Shown: positions 24,840 through 37,589, counted from the stretch's first letter. The stretch: DNA of 64,000 bases from Hibiscus mutabilis (GCA_019671005.1 CM033714.1:82141909-82205908), one strand, 5' to 3'. Notes: generated by a model not told the origin, from the letters alone. Translations and numbers: made by a program.

Positions 24840-25205
24840 TGTATCAAAGGTCTTACTGATGGCCGAAAATGAAGGTCCAACACTGAAGGTTTTACGGACA
24901 GCCTAGCTCACCAAGCACCGGAGGTCCTACTAATGGCTAAAAATGAAGTCAAACACTGAAGGATTTGCCGACGATCTGGCTCACCAAGCATTGTAGGTCA
25001 TATTGATGGCCGAGAAAATAAGGGTCCAACACTAAAGGATTTATGGACAGCCTAGCTCACCAAGCACTGTAGGTCTTACTGATGGCTAAAAAATAATGTC
25101 AGACACTGAAAGATTTACTGACGATCTGGCTCACCAAGCACTGCGGGTCTTACTGATGGCCGAAAAATGAAGATTGAGCATTGGAGGCTTTACTATAATT
25201 CAAAT
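24840..25205 (-). repeat. Tandem repeat of about 74 bp
   Basis: CCAAGCA followed by GGTC..ACTGATGGC recurs with CCAAGC at 24911, 24984, 25060 and 25134, giving spacings of 73, 76 and 74 bp. Alternate units differ (CAGCCTAGCTCACC against CGATCTGGCTCACC), so the higher-order unit is a dimer of about 150 bp. It lies in the non-coding region near the element's 3' LTR. Confidence 0.8.
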
Positions 25206-27318
25206 TATCACACACTGAAGGTCTTACTGGTGGTTTGAAGAAATAAGGGTTAAGCACTAGAGGTTTTTGCTGATAGCTCAAACATCTGATATGGAGGCTA
25301 ACTGATCAAGCGTGCATTGGAGGCCTGACTGTAATTTTGCTGGATGGGTTTTTCTTGAAGGAAACCCTTGATTCTTGCTGGATGAGTTCTTTATGTTAGA
25401 AACTCCCGATTTTTGGTGTGATCTATTTTCAAAAAGTCATGGATCGGAGTCTTGTCTTGGTTTCGCAAAAGTTTGAACTGAAATCTTGCTGAAATAAACT
25501 TATTCTATTGTGAAGTTGCAGACTAAGATCTTTGTAAACCTGTGAAAAAGATAAAATGATGGATGCATAAATTAGCATGTCCCTATTCCTAGGGATGTCT
25601 AATTATGTGTGATGAATGAATGAATGAATGTCAATTGAGGACCACTTGGGAGAGTATTCTTTTTCGAGGAAGTTGATAGAAAAATCTTGGTCTTGTTTTT
25701 CACTAGGGCTTCAAAGCGGCTAGAGTACCCTATCTCACACTTGATTTCAACCTCTCAATGTGTATCTTTAAAGCCACCATTTTAGATGGTTTTTCTTGAA
25801 CTTCGCTCAAATGATTAATTTATTCTGGAGCAGTCTTGACTGTTTTGTCATCTTCATGCCACCAACAAAATTTTTGCCCCAAAAATTTTGTTGTTGCTTA
25901 CTCTGGCTTTCTCGTTGCTAGAAAGTTTCTGGCTTATTCATCGAAAAACTGAAACAAAAGTTTTCTCTTCTCAACTCTGACTTGGAATCCCAAGTTTTAA
26001 AGTTCTTGTTATAGATCTACTACGCTCTCTTCGAGGGACACTTTATTATATCAAGCCTCGCATAGCCCTTTCAAGTTCGAGCTCTATCAATCTTTGTCAA
26101 CCTAAGATGGCCATTTGCATTGAAATTATTATGATTTGAAAACTATTTTTGAATAAAAGAATTTTGTTTAAAAGGGCCAGCTTGCTAACTGATACTTTAA
26201 TGAGTGATACATTTTGAAATGATATTCAATGCTTGAAAGCTCAAAGATTTGAAAGGAATAGAAAAAGACTAGGATTCCCTGGATATCCAATGCGAGAGTG
26301 TCCTGGATTCAAACCCGATGATCAATGGCCTACCTTTGAATGTTGTGACGATATTCGAAGTCATGGTATCTTTCTCAAATGGCTTGGTTCAACCTTATGA
26401 TTATGGTACTTGCTTGATTGGCTTGAAAACTACTCCTTCTAGTTCTCATCATTTCTCTCTATTTAAAAATTTTGAGTTCTCCGAATTTTATTTAGCCCAT
26501 GAAGCGCTGATAAGATCATTCTCTAATTGTAAGAGTATACCTTTGATTGTAATTAATATTGTGTAAGTGTCCTCAAGGATTCATCGCCAACGCTAGGGTA
26601 TTGAACAGATAGAGCATATCTCCTTATTAGATTTGTTCTCCTCGCACAGCTCCGTCAGGATGCTCTGGGACTTATTTAATTCATTCATTTTCTTTTTCCT
26701 TAGGGGAATTCAACTCATCACAGTCTTTTGTCTCAAAAATAATGATGGAGCATACAACAATACCCCAAGTTACTCGGCATAGTCACGATTTGAAAACTTA
26801 CTCATACAGCCAAGACTTTAGAGTAATGGAGCAAAGAATCCTTATTTAGCCTTTTTGCTATAGTGGAGTACCCCTCTGATTTTATTATTTATTATTTTTC
26901 TATTTTTAAGCACTCTATTTTCTTTTTATTTTGAAGCACATTTAAGCGACTCTATTGGACTTTTTTAGGATATTTTCTTATCATCGAACATCATCGAAGG
27001 GGAATAATATTGATTCTTACGCTTTACCGACCAGAGCAATCTGAGCAAGAAATCATACTTTGTCGTGATCACAACACTCGATTGATCCTTGCATATGAAT
27101 CTAGGTCACAACAGGCACGTGATACCCAAGGATCCTCGGAGGTAAGAAGAAATATGTATTTATATATTCATGATATATAAAAAAGCATCTCTTTATTGGA
27201 ACAAAACGAAAACAACTGCCCTTTACAAAAGTTCATTGTTACCTTCGGGCCAAAAGTAGCAATGTTGATTTAAGCATAAAAAGAAAGACTGAAGATGCAA
27301 AGGAAAACATGCAAAATG
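25206..27318 (-). other. Non-coding 3' region of the Tat-type element
   Basis: No protein signature in any frame. Contains a perfect 13-bp inverted repeat around GCCCC (25863-25893) that recurs in degenerate form in the plus-strand Tat-type element near 62.6-62.7 kb. In an autonomous element this interval would be preceded by about 4 kb of pol, which is missing. Confidence 0.55.
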
Positions 27319-28850
27319 TCATCTAAGACAAAGATGAGATACATTTAATGGTTTTAGCGACTTTGGGCCTATCTTGACTTTTCCACTTCTCAGAAGAAAC
27401 AACCTTTTAGTGCCCCCATTATTAGGCAAAGGATTGGTAGCCACATCTGGTGTGTCAAGCTGCAGGACTTCGGTATTGAGCAGGTTCTGAACCACCCTCT
27501 TAAAGGCTTTGCAGTTGTCAATGTTATGGCCAGAGATTTCTGTATGGTACTCGCACCTAGCCTTAGGGTCGAACCATGCTGGATAAGGAGGTTGTATCGG
27601 AGTGAGGTGATAAGGGTGAATCAAGTCTGTCTTGTAAAGCTTGAGGGTACAACTCACTGTAAGTTATGGGTAAAGTGTTGAAGGCTTCCTCTTTCTCCCT
27701 TCGGATAGGCCCTTATGAACTTGTTACCGCCGACTTTGGTGCGATCGTGACATTGTTTGGGCGGTGAGTACTCACATGGCTCACCTTATTATTTTTTTTC
27801 CAGGTACTTTTGTAGATTTTCCCTGGTCTTGAGCTTGTCGCTCTTAAAAGTAGCCTCGATAGATTCTGCAGCATTCACAAATTCGGTGAATCCCAAAGAT
27901 ATGTTGTTGATCGTCTTCTCATAAAGTGGACCCTGTACTGTATCTACAAATAGGCAGGTGATTTCGCTCTCCAAGATAGGCGGCTGAACTTGCACCACAA
28001 TGTCCCTCCACCTCTGGGCGTACCATCTGACACTTTCATTTTGCCCTTGAGTTAAACCCTGAAGCAACATTCTGCTTGGCATCATGTCCTTCACGTGCTT
28101 GTATTGCTCAAGAAAGATTCTCGACAAATCCTTTCATGTCTTCACATTGGTACGGCTTAGCTAAGCGTACCAACGGGCAGCTGCCCCAATCAAGCTGTCC
28201 TGAAAGCAGAAAATAAGAAGATTTTCTTTCTTCAAGTGTGCCACCATCTTACGACAATACATAGCCAAGTGGGCTTAAGGGCAAGTGGTACCATTATACT
28301 TCTCAAAGCCGGGTACTTTGAATTTGGGCAGGATGACCAAATCAGATATCAAGCTTAACTCATAGGGATCTATTCCGTAATTGTCGGTCACTTGCATCGA
28401 ACTGGCCTTCTCTTCCATATGGAGGCGTTGCTCCTCAAACTTCTTTTCAACCTCTTTCCTCAATATTGTATCCACCCCGTTCATTAAGTCCAATTTTGGG
28501 ACCTCAATAACAACATCAGTCTCGAAATTATGCCCCACACCGATTAGCGTGTTGAGAGGCGCCCCGGCTATATGGATATTTTTCAAAATTGACCCCTCCG
28601 ATTGAACCTTTATGTGGGAAGTGTTTCCACCTAGGTCCTCCACATTGGAATGTTCATCCACAGCTTTGGCTTTCCCACGGTCAGCCTTCTCAAATAACGC
28701 GGTGATGCGAGCTATGATCTCATCTTGAGACCTTTCGATCCTTGACTCGGTACCACCCAAGCGTTCCTCAATATCCTTTTGTGACTTCTCAACATTAGCC
28801 AACCTATCTTCCATGACCTTCATCTGAGAACGTGTGCCGTATGAATACAA
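27319..28850 (-). pseudogene. Tat-type gag, degenerate
   Basis: Minus-strand segments join as one gag. 28275-28850 is a coiled-coil N-terminus followed by LVILPKFKVPGFEKYNGTTCP. The stretch to 28127 reads AHLAMYCRKM...RWYA with in-frame TAA, TAG and TGA. 27789-28127 reads FLEQYKHVKDMMPSR...WRDIVVQVQPP. 27319-27657 reads YPAWFDPKARCEYH, then GHNIDNCKAFK, the C-x2-H...H-x4-C motif that follows gag in this lineage. Several frame breaks make it non-functional. It forms the capsid-like core in intact relatives. Confidence 0.85.
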
Positions 28851-29960
28851 AATGGTTGCAATTCAAACTTACTGCCATGAGATTCCCACTATTACTTTAG
28901 GTTTCTTACTTATGAATGCAAATGCATTATATGCGTTAAAATGTGTGAAGATAAGTTAAAATTAATCAATAAACGTAAAATGTAATTAATGCAAAATTAA
29001 TGTCTAAATGCAAAGATGTTGATGCAATTAAATAAATGAGAAAATATTAATAAAACAAAAAACTTATAATACTATCTTGAAAGGAAAAAAGCAAATGAGT
29101 GTTGATCGACGAACATCCTCATTAAACAAATTTCCATAATGGAGATCGAGTCCTATTACAACAAGAAAAGAAAAACTTCTACATAGATCATGACTAAAAA
29201 TCTAAGGTAGCCTTTGCTCATCTTCTTGGTCAACCTTGAATGGATTCTTTCTTCCATTACGAAAGCCTTAAACTTTGGACTGTTCTTGGATCAACACTTC
29301 ATTAAGAAAATGTCATGAAGATGCAAAACAAATAAACAGAATAAGACAAGACAAAAAGGGTTAGCAACAGATATTAAAAAAGCAAATACATCAAAACGGA
29401 GTAGCACAAAAAGGCCTAACATCATGAATTCTAGTTCACTATGGTTATCTTCATGGCTCTAACGGGGTGGGCTTCTTAAGTTCTAACACATGGGTTTGGT
29501 TCTAATTGAGGGTACCCGAACCTATCTTATTACCTACTAAGGCAACAAGAATTCCAATTCTGGCCCATTACAAGCTTACGAATTGGTCTCGGTTTGAGGG
29601 AAAGCACGACCTAGTGACGTGGAGGGATGCTCACATGTCAAAAGGCATAGATTCCGGAAGTGAATTATCGACCTATAGAGGGCTGCTCACGTGGGTATGT
29701 GGCGTTTCACTTCCACTTAAGGGACGAAGCTCGGGTATAGAGCTTGATGAAATGGTGCAACATATGTCGGTGACTCCTTAGAAATTAAATGAAAATTTAA
29801 TTCAAAGGCCACCAATTATCAAAGCTCGTTCAATTGTAGTTACATTTTCAAGAAAGGGTTAACCTTACTAGAATCAATTGAAATTACGACAATTTTCCAT
29901 CATTTAATAAGCAACAGATATTTTGTTTGGCCTAACTCTCGTTTGTTTTGCAAAACAAAG
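28851..29960 (-). other. Untranslated leader between primer site and gag
   Basis: About 1.1 kb of AT-rich sequence between the gag start and the primer site. An ORF at 29506-29781 on + has no domain. I do not see the extra ORF1 that many Ogre-like elements carry here. Confidence 0.45.
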
Positions 29961-29982
29961 TTCGATCCCCAGCGGAGTGCCA
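29961..29982 (-). other. Primer-binding site, tRNA-Arg type
   Basis: On the minus strand, two bases after the LTR end (...CGCTACA), the sequence reads TGGC-ACTCCGCTGGGGAT. This is complementary to the 3' end of plant tRNA-Arg (GATCCCCAG.GGAGTCGCCA) with one base missing. A tRNA-Arg primer is typical of the Tat/Ogre lineage. Confidence 0.75.
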
Positions 29983-29985
29983 AGC

Positions 29986-31970
29986 TGTAGCGACCATTTT
30001 TTGGAAATTCATTTGAAATTCAAGTTCGTCCGGTTGCTACGGGTTATCCCCAAACCATTCTTTGAAATTGGGGTTTAAAAGGAAATTCCTTTTTATTTTT
30101 TTTTTCTTTTGAAAAATAATAAAGCTTGAAAAATTGATTTTATTTGAAAATAAGATTTGGAGTTGCCACTGGCCACTTGAATAAGGTAGGCCGAACAGCA
30201 GAGAACCAGATATTCAAATTAAAAGGGTTCGAGAGTTGGTTACGCGTGGGGAAGGATTAGCACCCCCATCACGCCCGAAAATCGGTACCAAAATATTTGT
30301 TGCTTTCAAAAGGATGGAAATTGTTGAAATTTAAATTGAATTTAATTTGGCGTTCTGAATTGAAAATCGACTTTAATCGAACGAGCTTTATCAAATTGGT
30401 GAGTTCAAATTAATTGGACATTTAATTAATAAGGATGACGATACCTCAGACACTAGAGTAAACCGACATCGAATAAGACCGACTGTCGTGTTAATTTATG
30501 GTTCGAATCTCGTACGTCACCTTTAGATATGATGCAAGCAGTTAAGATATGATGAAATGATCTTGTCAAATTTTAACTTTAACTGGGGTCGGCAAGGAAT
30601 AATCCAAATATTCGGTCAACATCCATTTGGGCAAGACTGTTACGACACGAATATCGGGATTAATAAATACCCGATCTTCCAAGGATTAAATTAATTAATG
30701 TAAGATTAATGGGGTCAAATGAATGATAATTAAGGAATGAAAAACAAAAGGCTTGAAATATAAACACACAAAAAGAAGCCCACCCAAAGTCCTAACCTAA
30801 AAGGCACAAGTTATGGAAAGCCCAAGTAGTGATCTAATTATTGGCTAAGCGATTCTAATATTTAATCCTAAATTAATTTGCATTAAAAGACTAAAACCCT
30901 AAAAAATTATGATAATTAACTTGAAATTTGATGTCGATCTAAATTTTGAAAGTAATTTTATCCTAGAAGTAATTAAGAAATGTTCAATTAGTTTAGCATT
31001 TATCTCAATGAAGCAAAGACAAATTTAAATTCACTAAATTAATCTGAACCCTAGGTCTAACTATGACTCTAAAAAACTTAATATAATTAATTTAGATATC
31101 GTGCCCCAAAGAGACAAGCAAACGATTTCAAATTAATTAAATTAATTTTGCCTAATCTAGCAAGCCCAAAACTACCTAGACTTAGAAGGCTCCAAACCCA
31201 AAAAGACAACAAAGCCTAAGCTGTCTACTAAGCAAGCCCAAACATATAAACAAAAAAGAGAGTAAGCTATAAAAATATCGTACACATGTGGAACTAAATT
31301 ATAAAAGCTATACATATATATACACTAAAAAAACTTATATATTATATGCTTTTGAAAACCTTATGTATATGTATTTAAAAAAACTATATATTACATTATA
31401 ATATGATATATTATGCTTACATAAAATAACTATATATTTCAATCTAAAAAAACAATAGATTAAAAGGAAATATATATTAAGAAAAGTCAAATATTATAAA
31501 CATGTTAAAACTTATATTATATATAACGTAAAAATCTTATATATTATACTTTACAAAAAAACTATAATATATATATATACATTAAAAACATTATATTTAC
31601 TTTATATGGAAACCATATTATCTATATATGCACTATATTATATATCACCAAAAGAAAACATATATTACACATATAAAATATAACATAGTTTATAGAAAAA
31701 CATATTACATAGAACAATATGTTATGGATATATACTATATATTATATATACTTAAGAAGGTTACATAAAACTATGAAATAAATATAAAATACGGGACATA
31801 ACATATAACACCACCTATAACACAAAAGCATCAAGCCGCATATTAAAGGATCTAAACAAAATTAAACAGAAACAACAACATTAAACAAATAAAAAGTTGG
31901 AAACTAAAAATACATGAAACGGGGGAAGAAATAACACTGGATTTTGGACCTAAACGCGAAGAAAATAAAT
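29986..31970 (-). repeat. 5' LTR of the Tat-type element (truncated at right end)
   Basis: Colinear with 20844-22858. It stops abruptly at GAAAATAAAT (31970), where the first copy continues TAGTGAGCC and this one joins the last 67 bp of solo LTR A. A deletion therefore removed the outer part of this LTR. Confidence 0.8.
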
Positions 31971-32037
31971 CCTTTAATTTAAATACCGAACTTGAATCTT
32001 AGATCCAAATCATTAACTCAATTTTCAGGTTGTTACA
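31971..32037. mobile_element. Solo LTR A, right end
   Basis: Last 67 bp of the LTR that begins at 19782, ending TGTTACA and followed by the target duplication TTAAC (32038-32042). Confidence 0.7.
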
Positions 32038-32059
32038 TTAACTTTTAAGGTTTATATTG

Positions 32060-32277
32060 AGAATTTTAAAATTTGTCTCACTAAGAATCCCATCCAACAT
32101 TCTAGAACCAATCATATAGAGATAAGACATCACTTCATTAGAGATCATGTCTTGAAAATGATGTTTTTCTAGAGTATGTAGACACCTAACCAATTAGCAG
32201 ATATCTTTACCAAACCTTTAGACGAAGAGCGTTTTTGGACTCTTAGGAGAGAGTTAGGGCTTACTAGCCTATCTTGA
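32060..32277 (+). pseudogene. Ty1-copia pol remnant (RNase H C-terminus)
   Basis: Reads TKNPIQHSRTNHIEIRHHFI, then NQLADIFTKPLDEERFWTLR and stops with TGA. This is the near-invariant end of copia polyproteins. Two in-frame TAG codons around 32172-32181 and a local frame shift break it. It is the host sequence into which solo LTR A inserted. Confidence 0.9.
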
Positions 32278-32955
32278 ACCTTGGAGCCTTGTTTTGTGTT
32301 AAAATCTTACTTGAATTTGGTTTATTTACATGTTTATGTGTTTTTGCTCCTATATGCATCTATTCATGTTGTTAGGGGGACCTTGCATTTGTTTTTTCCT
32401 ATTCATGATGATCTCATATCATATACATGCATATTGATTCAATTAAATTCGAATTTTGGGGTCCCTTGCAGCCAAATCTGTCAAAATTGGTCAGGAGTAT
32501 CAATACGAGGTATAGTGTATCGATACGGGTATCAGGAGCAGCGTTTCGATATAGGTTAGTCTATATCGATACATGTTAGGGATCGGTACGAGGTTAACTC
32601 GTACTAGTACGCGATTTTGATACACACTTTCGGTATGCGTAGCTGCTGGAGTATTCAAATAACCATTAAATGGGGTTTTCCTAATTTAAATCAAATTCTA
32701 AATTTTCTTAAAAACCCTAGGACGACAACTCTCTATAAAATCCTCCCAAATTTCTTATTTTTCATCACAAATCATCAAAACTCTTTGGGTCTTTTGCCTT
32801 CAACATCAAACCCAAGCAAAATTCATCAAGCTTTGTGCAAATCATACTTTCATTCATTCATCCATTCATACATACTCAAGGTATAAACCCTATTTTTCTT
32901 TAAATTTTGGTTTCTTTTATATTTGTATATTGTATATGCTTAAAATTTATGAACT
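32278..32955 (+). mobile_element. Copia 3' non-coding region / LTR-like segment with decamer pairs and TATA box
   Basis: Follows the copia stop codon. Decamer pairs lie at 32497/32517, 32543/32563 and 32580/32601. A TATA box (TATAAAA, 32734-32740) comes 124 bp after the last decamer, followed by a leader-like CATCATC/TTCATTCATTC stretch and a possible donor AAGGTATAAA at 32879. This looks like U3-R-U5 of an LTR, but its borders were not found. Confidence 0.5.
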
Positions 32956-33591
32956 TAGGATGTATATTTAAAGTATGCCCAAAAACCAATCATAAGATGA
33001 TTGTAAATAACATTTGGTTTACCTTGTTTATTCATAAAGAGGCATTGCCATTATTATTTTCAGTTACAGTTCTGTGTGTATAAATAAACTAAATTATAAT
33101 AAAGTCCTTAGAATAATATGGTTATTCTTAAATGTCCTTAGTAGAGTATTATTGTGAGAATGGACAACAATAATGCATTAAGACTAATATGTAGTTGATT
33201 GTTGACAAAGTGTTGTCATTGACATGGAGATGTCAAAATCAATACATAAGTATGTGTTAGAGAACGACATACTAGACTGACCCGTTATGAGCATGTTTCT
33301 TGGATTATTATGTGACAGTCACAACATTGCTCATAGTGATAACTACATATATGATCCTCAGACTTAAGATCATCATTATTTCAACATCGTGAGTGACATA
33401 TTTTGATACAGTCAAACGTGTGCCGTAACTTACACTATAAAGACTGATATTGGATATGTCACAATCTATATACTGGGATATGGTTGATCAAGATAGGATT
33501 TGTCCCTCCTACATAATAGGAGTAATATCGTAGGCCACTTGATTGAGTGAGACTATAAATGCATGGCCATGCTCGAATAAGTTGATATGAG
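32956..33591 (+). mobile_element. Copia-type LTR, first part (includes direct-repeat copy 1, 33244-33591)
   Basis: Starts in the TTTAAAGTATGCCCAAAAACC region typical of copia LTRs. The last 348 bp (33244-33591) are repeated almost exactly at 37590-37939. It is interrupted at 33592 by the segment leading into the Athila-type element. Confidence 0.55.
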
Positions 33592-33642
33592 TGTTAAGTG
33601 TTCAAAAATACTATTTTTATAATCCTTTTTTACTCATATTAT

Positions 33643-35080
33643 TGTTAGACTTAGGCTCATTTTAGTTGCATTATTAGGCATTCATGCATGTTTTCATGAT
33701 TTCCTTCACCGCCATGCTTGATTTCATAATTTATTTGATTTTGTGGGAAAAGGTACTACTGGTGTGTGTTTTTGTGTGTGCATGATCTAATTGCCCATGC
33801 AAGTAGGAGATTTCCGTGGCAACTAAGAAAGGAAACTGAAGTATCTGCCAAGGCAATCAAAATTGTCTTCTAAATGCCATGCTGTGCAGATTGCCGAGGC
33901 ATGTCGAGACAAATCCACCTCATTAGGGATAAGCACGAAAAGCAAGAGATAAATTCCAAAGATTTGGATTTCCATGCAGCATTTAATGAAGATTTAAATC
34001 ATATTATTGAGGAGTTCTTAGAGATCAAAGGGAGATTAAATTCGAAGAGTTTTAGGAGAAATTTTTGGAGGAATAAATATATAATAAAAGAGATCTATTT
34101 CTTTTATTCTATTTAATTCCAACTTAACTTCCTCCTCAAGAAAGACTTTGACCTAGTCATCTCTTATAAATAGAAGACTTAGCCGCCTACCTAGGAGATG
34201 TGCGATTAGAAAGAGCAAATTGAGGCTGTTTTGATTTCTTCTTCTTTTTCTTTTGTTTCCATTAGATTCATGCTAGGGAATTTTTATCTTGTGTTTCTTT
34301 TGCACCCAGCCATGAACTAATTTTATTTGGCTTAGGTTATTGTGTTTTTGTGGTTGTGAAAATGATTGGATTTGTTTAGGTATTTGAGTTTGCAATTTTA
34401 CTTCAAAGTTTGTTCATTCTTGGTTCTTAAATTTTGCGAGTGAATTGGGAGAGGATCTCATGAATTCATCTATTTATCTAATATCGGGAGAGTTAGATTC
34501 AAGAAACGAATGAGCATGGTCTTTATTCAATCAATCGATGGTGAAGACTAATTCAACTTAGGGATAAGTTATGAATTTCAACGGTTAAAAGGAGCGCAAA
34601 ATAAGTTGTTGCCCACCCTTGGTTCACGCATGGATTTATTATCAAGGCATGCACAATTATAGAGTTTTGAGTTAGGGATAACGAGAAACCATTGAAGAAC
34701 GCTTCGCCGAACTTTGAAGGTTGTCTCCCAATTGCCAGGCAATCGCAGACTTGCCAAGGCAATCCGACTGGATTCAATTGTTGAGCAATTGAGCTACTCT
34801 AGCACTCAATTACCACGAAAGTCCATTCAATTATCATACCACGACTCATGATAACTCGTCATACTCTCTCTTATTCAATTACATCTTCTTTTTATTTAAT
34901 TGTTCTTTTATTTTCTTGTTAATTAGAACTCCTACAATCACCAAATTGTGTTTTTACTTTCAGTGCAAGAAGTTAGATTCCCGAAGTAGCACCAATCTTT
35001 GTGGAGACGATATCTATACTATACTATAACTTGCGACATGTACACTTACACCAATTGTGGAGCACTTAATACGCGTAACA
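33643..35080 (+). mobile_element. Athila-type 5' LTR (probable)
   Basis: Begins TGTTAGACTT and ends GCGTAACA six bases before a primer site, giving about 1.44 kb. No second copy is in the window, so the borders rest only on the TG...CA ends and the primer site. Confidence 0.5.
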
Positions 35081-35086
35081 AGTTTT

Positions 35087-35104
35087 TGGTGCTATTGCTG
35101 GGGA
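35087..35104 (+). other. Primer-binding site, tRNA-Asp type, mutated
   Basis: TGGTGCTATTGCTGGGGA matches the tRNA-Asp-complementary consensus TGGCGCCGTTGCCGGGGA of Athila elements at 14 of 18 positions. The differences are all C-to-T or G-to-A, as expected from methylation-driven decay. Confidence 0.75.
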
Positions 35105-35174
35105 TTGGCAATAGCGACCTTGTTTTTAATTTCTTGCACCTTTATTTCTATTCTGTTTCAAGGGATTTACAACT

Positions 35175-36190
35175 TTGGTAGAACAACTTGGTAACCCAGA
35201 TGGCAATCTGAATGCCAATGGTAACCAGAACATCGTAGTAAGAGGAGGAGGAGGAGATCAAGTTGTACAACCTGTTCGTAACAAACCCATTCGAGACTAC
35301 TTAGAGGAAGATCTTAACGGTCTCAATCTAGGAGTTGTCACACTGGAGATAGAAGCAGCTCACTTTGAATTAAAGCTTGTAATGTTCAACATGATCAACA
35401 CAATCGGTCAATTTGGCGGCTCGGCAACTGAAGATGCTAGACAACATCTCAAATCATTCTTGGAGATTTGCAATTCATTCAAGCTACAAGGAGTTCATGA
35501 AGATATCCTAAGGCTGAAATTATTTCCCTATTCACTGAGGGATAGGGCAAAAACGTGGCTAAATAGTATTCCATCCGGATCTATAGGATCTTGGACGGAT
35601 TTGTGTCGTGATTTTATTTCTAGATTTAGCTCTACAAATATGAGTAAGTTGCATAATGATATTACTTCTTTTCGGCAGGCAGATGATGAATCCATGTACG
35701 AAGCTTGGGAGTGATACAGATAGCTTTTACACAAATGTCCCATGCACGGATTCCCATTGTGGACGCAAGTGATGATGTTCTACAACTCAGTGAACACGCT
35801 GACAAGGATGATGCTAGATGCCTCGGCAAATGGCATACTCCTCGACAAGTCACCTGAGGAAGCGATAGAGATTCTGAACCGTCTTGCCAAGAACGATTAT
35901 TAGTTCTCAACCACCCGAAGGGGAATAGTCAGATGCAATGCCACGATAAATGAGCTTGATTCATCGGGATATATATCTGCACAATTGTCCGCTCTAACCA
36001 ATATGGTTAAGAACATGCAACGACCTAGCAACACACATGAGATCAAGGTAGTAAATTCAATGTGTGATTACTGTAATGGTAACCATGATTCTTCTGAGTG
36101 TCCGCAGAACCCAGAATCTAGTTTTTACGTTGGAAACTATAACTGGAACAACAATGTGATGTCCAACGCTTACAATCTAACCTGAAGGTA
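35175..36190 (+). pseudogene. Athila-type gag, degenerate
   Basis: 35175-35714 holds the retrotransposon gag domain (KLFPYSLRDRAKTWLNS, then WTDLCRDFISRF, then ITSFRQADDESMYEAWE). After a break it continues with TPEEAIEILNRLAKNDY-like sequence (here SPEEAIEILNRLAKNDY near 35860) and a zinc knuckle CDYCNGNHDSSEC (C-x2-C-x3-H-x4-C) at about 36066. Several frameshifts and stops. Confidence 0.88.
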
Positions 36191-37589
36191 GCACCCCAAC
36201 TTCTCATAGAGTAATCCCAACAATGCCCTCAACCAGAGCAGTCAGAATGCACAAGCAACAGGATTCCAACAGAACTTGCCACGGCAACAAATGCCACAGA
36301 TGCCGCAGCAACAATTAACACCATCTAGTTCTTTGGAAATTTCTCTCAATGCTTTCATGTTAAAACTGAATCTTACATGGTAGAGAATAGTAATTTCATG
36401 AAGAAAACTGATGCTTTTATGAATAGGACGGAGATGAGATTGCAAAATCAAGAGGCAGCCTTGAAATCCTTGGAAACACAAGTCGGGCAATTCACTCAGA
36501 ACTTGAATATGAGACCACCAGGCGGTTTACCTAGCGATACCGAAGTCACAAAATGAGAAAACCATGAGCAATGCAGAGCAATCACCACTTAGAGTGGTCG
36601 ACAACTTAAGAAAACCCAAGCTCACTAAACAGAGAACACTCAACCAAAGGAGCAGCCCTTTATCCAGACAGATAAATCCAGCAACAAAACCTTTAATAAA
36701 AATAATGAGTCAGAAATTTTCAAGGCAATTCCACATGCTCATGCTTCAGCAAACCCTGATGCTAAGGCAATACCAGATACCTATGCCTCGGTAAGTCATG
36801 ATGCCTCGGTAATTCTGTCAATCAAATTTCAAACCAATGAAAAGATTGAGGATATCCGACTTCTACCACCATTCCCACATAGGTTGAAACAACAAAAGCA
36901 AGAATACCAGTTCAAGAAGTTCCTTGATACTTTGAAGCAAGTCCACATCAACTTGCCATTGGTTGAAGCAATAGAACAAATGCCAAACTACGCCAAGTTT
37001 CTAAAAGACATAGTCTCCAAGAGAACTAGGCTAGGCAAATTTGAAACATTTGCTATGACAGAAGGATGCATGGCTATGCTACATAATCACATGCCACCCA
37101 AGCTTAAAGATCCTGGCATTTTCACAATACCGTGTTTGATCGGAAACCACTATGTCGGGAAAGCATTGTGTAATCTTGGAGCAAGCATAAATTTGATGCC
37201 CAAAATAGTTTTCCAGAAATTGGGAATAGGGAAGACAAGGACAACAACAGTGATGCTACAACTTGCGAACGGATCCTATGTACATCCAGAGGGAAAAATC
37301 GAGGATATCCTGGTAAGATTTGATAAATTTATTTTTCCCGCTGATTTTATTGTTTTGGATTGTGAAGCAGATAAGGTTGCACCCATTATCCTTGGGAGAC
37401 CGTTTTTAGCAATGAGAATGACCTTGATCGATGTTGAGAAATGAGAACTCACCATGAGGGTAAATGACCAGCAAGTGAAGCTTAATGTTTTCCAAACCCT
37501 TAAGCATGCCGACGATCCAGAAGAGTGCCAAGTCATCCACGCCACCACTGAATTCAATTTCAACATGGAGGAAGATTGCCTTGACAAAC
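36191..37589 (+). pseudogene. Athila-type gag C-terminus and aspartic protease remnant
   Basis: The clear part is 36884-37444: LPPKLKDPG-like (MPPKLKDPGIFTIPC), then KALCNLGASINLMP where family members have DLGASIN (the catalytic Asp is Asn here), then FPADFIVLDCEADK and PIILGRPFLA. Coding similarity ends at about 37589, where the 350-bp repeat begins. No reverse transcriptase or integrase follows. Confidence 0.88.

Larger units (their letters stand above)
20844..31970 (-). mobile_element. Tat/Ogre-type Ty3-gypsy element, pol-less, nested in solo LTR A
   Basis: The same sequence starting TGTAGCGACC occurs at 20844 and 29986 in the same orientation and stays colinear for about 2 kb (to 22858 and 31970). 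A minus-strand tRNA-Arg-type primer site abuts the right copy, and gag lies between on the minus strand, so the right copy is the 5' LTR. That copy is cut off at 31970; the left LTR probably continues past 22858, possibly to about 24.8 kb, since neither 2-kb copy ends in CA. Between gag and the 3' LTR there is only non-coding DNA: no protease, reverse transcriptase, RNase H or integrase. Consequently it could not move without a helper. Confidence 0.8.

Noticed and set aside
29506..29781. Plus-strand ORF in the Tat-type leader
   Set aside because: Opposite strand to the element, no domain, and no relation to the extra ORF of Ogre-like elements.
29955..29985. Possible tRNA-Arg gene
   Set aside because: Only the 3' end of the tRNA is matched, next to an LTR terminus; it is a primer-binding site.
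20839..31975. Target duplication CTTGG for the minus-strand Tat-type element
   Set aside because: CTTGG precedes the left LTR but the sequence after 31970 does not match; the right border is deleted, so no duplication can be claimed.
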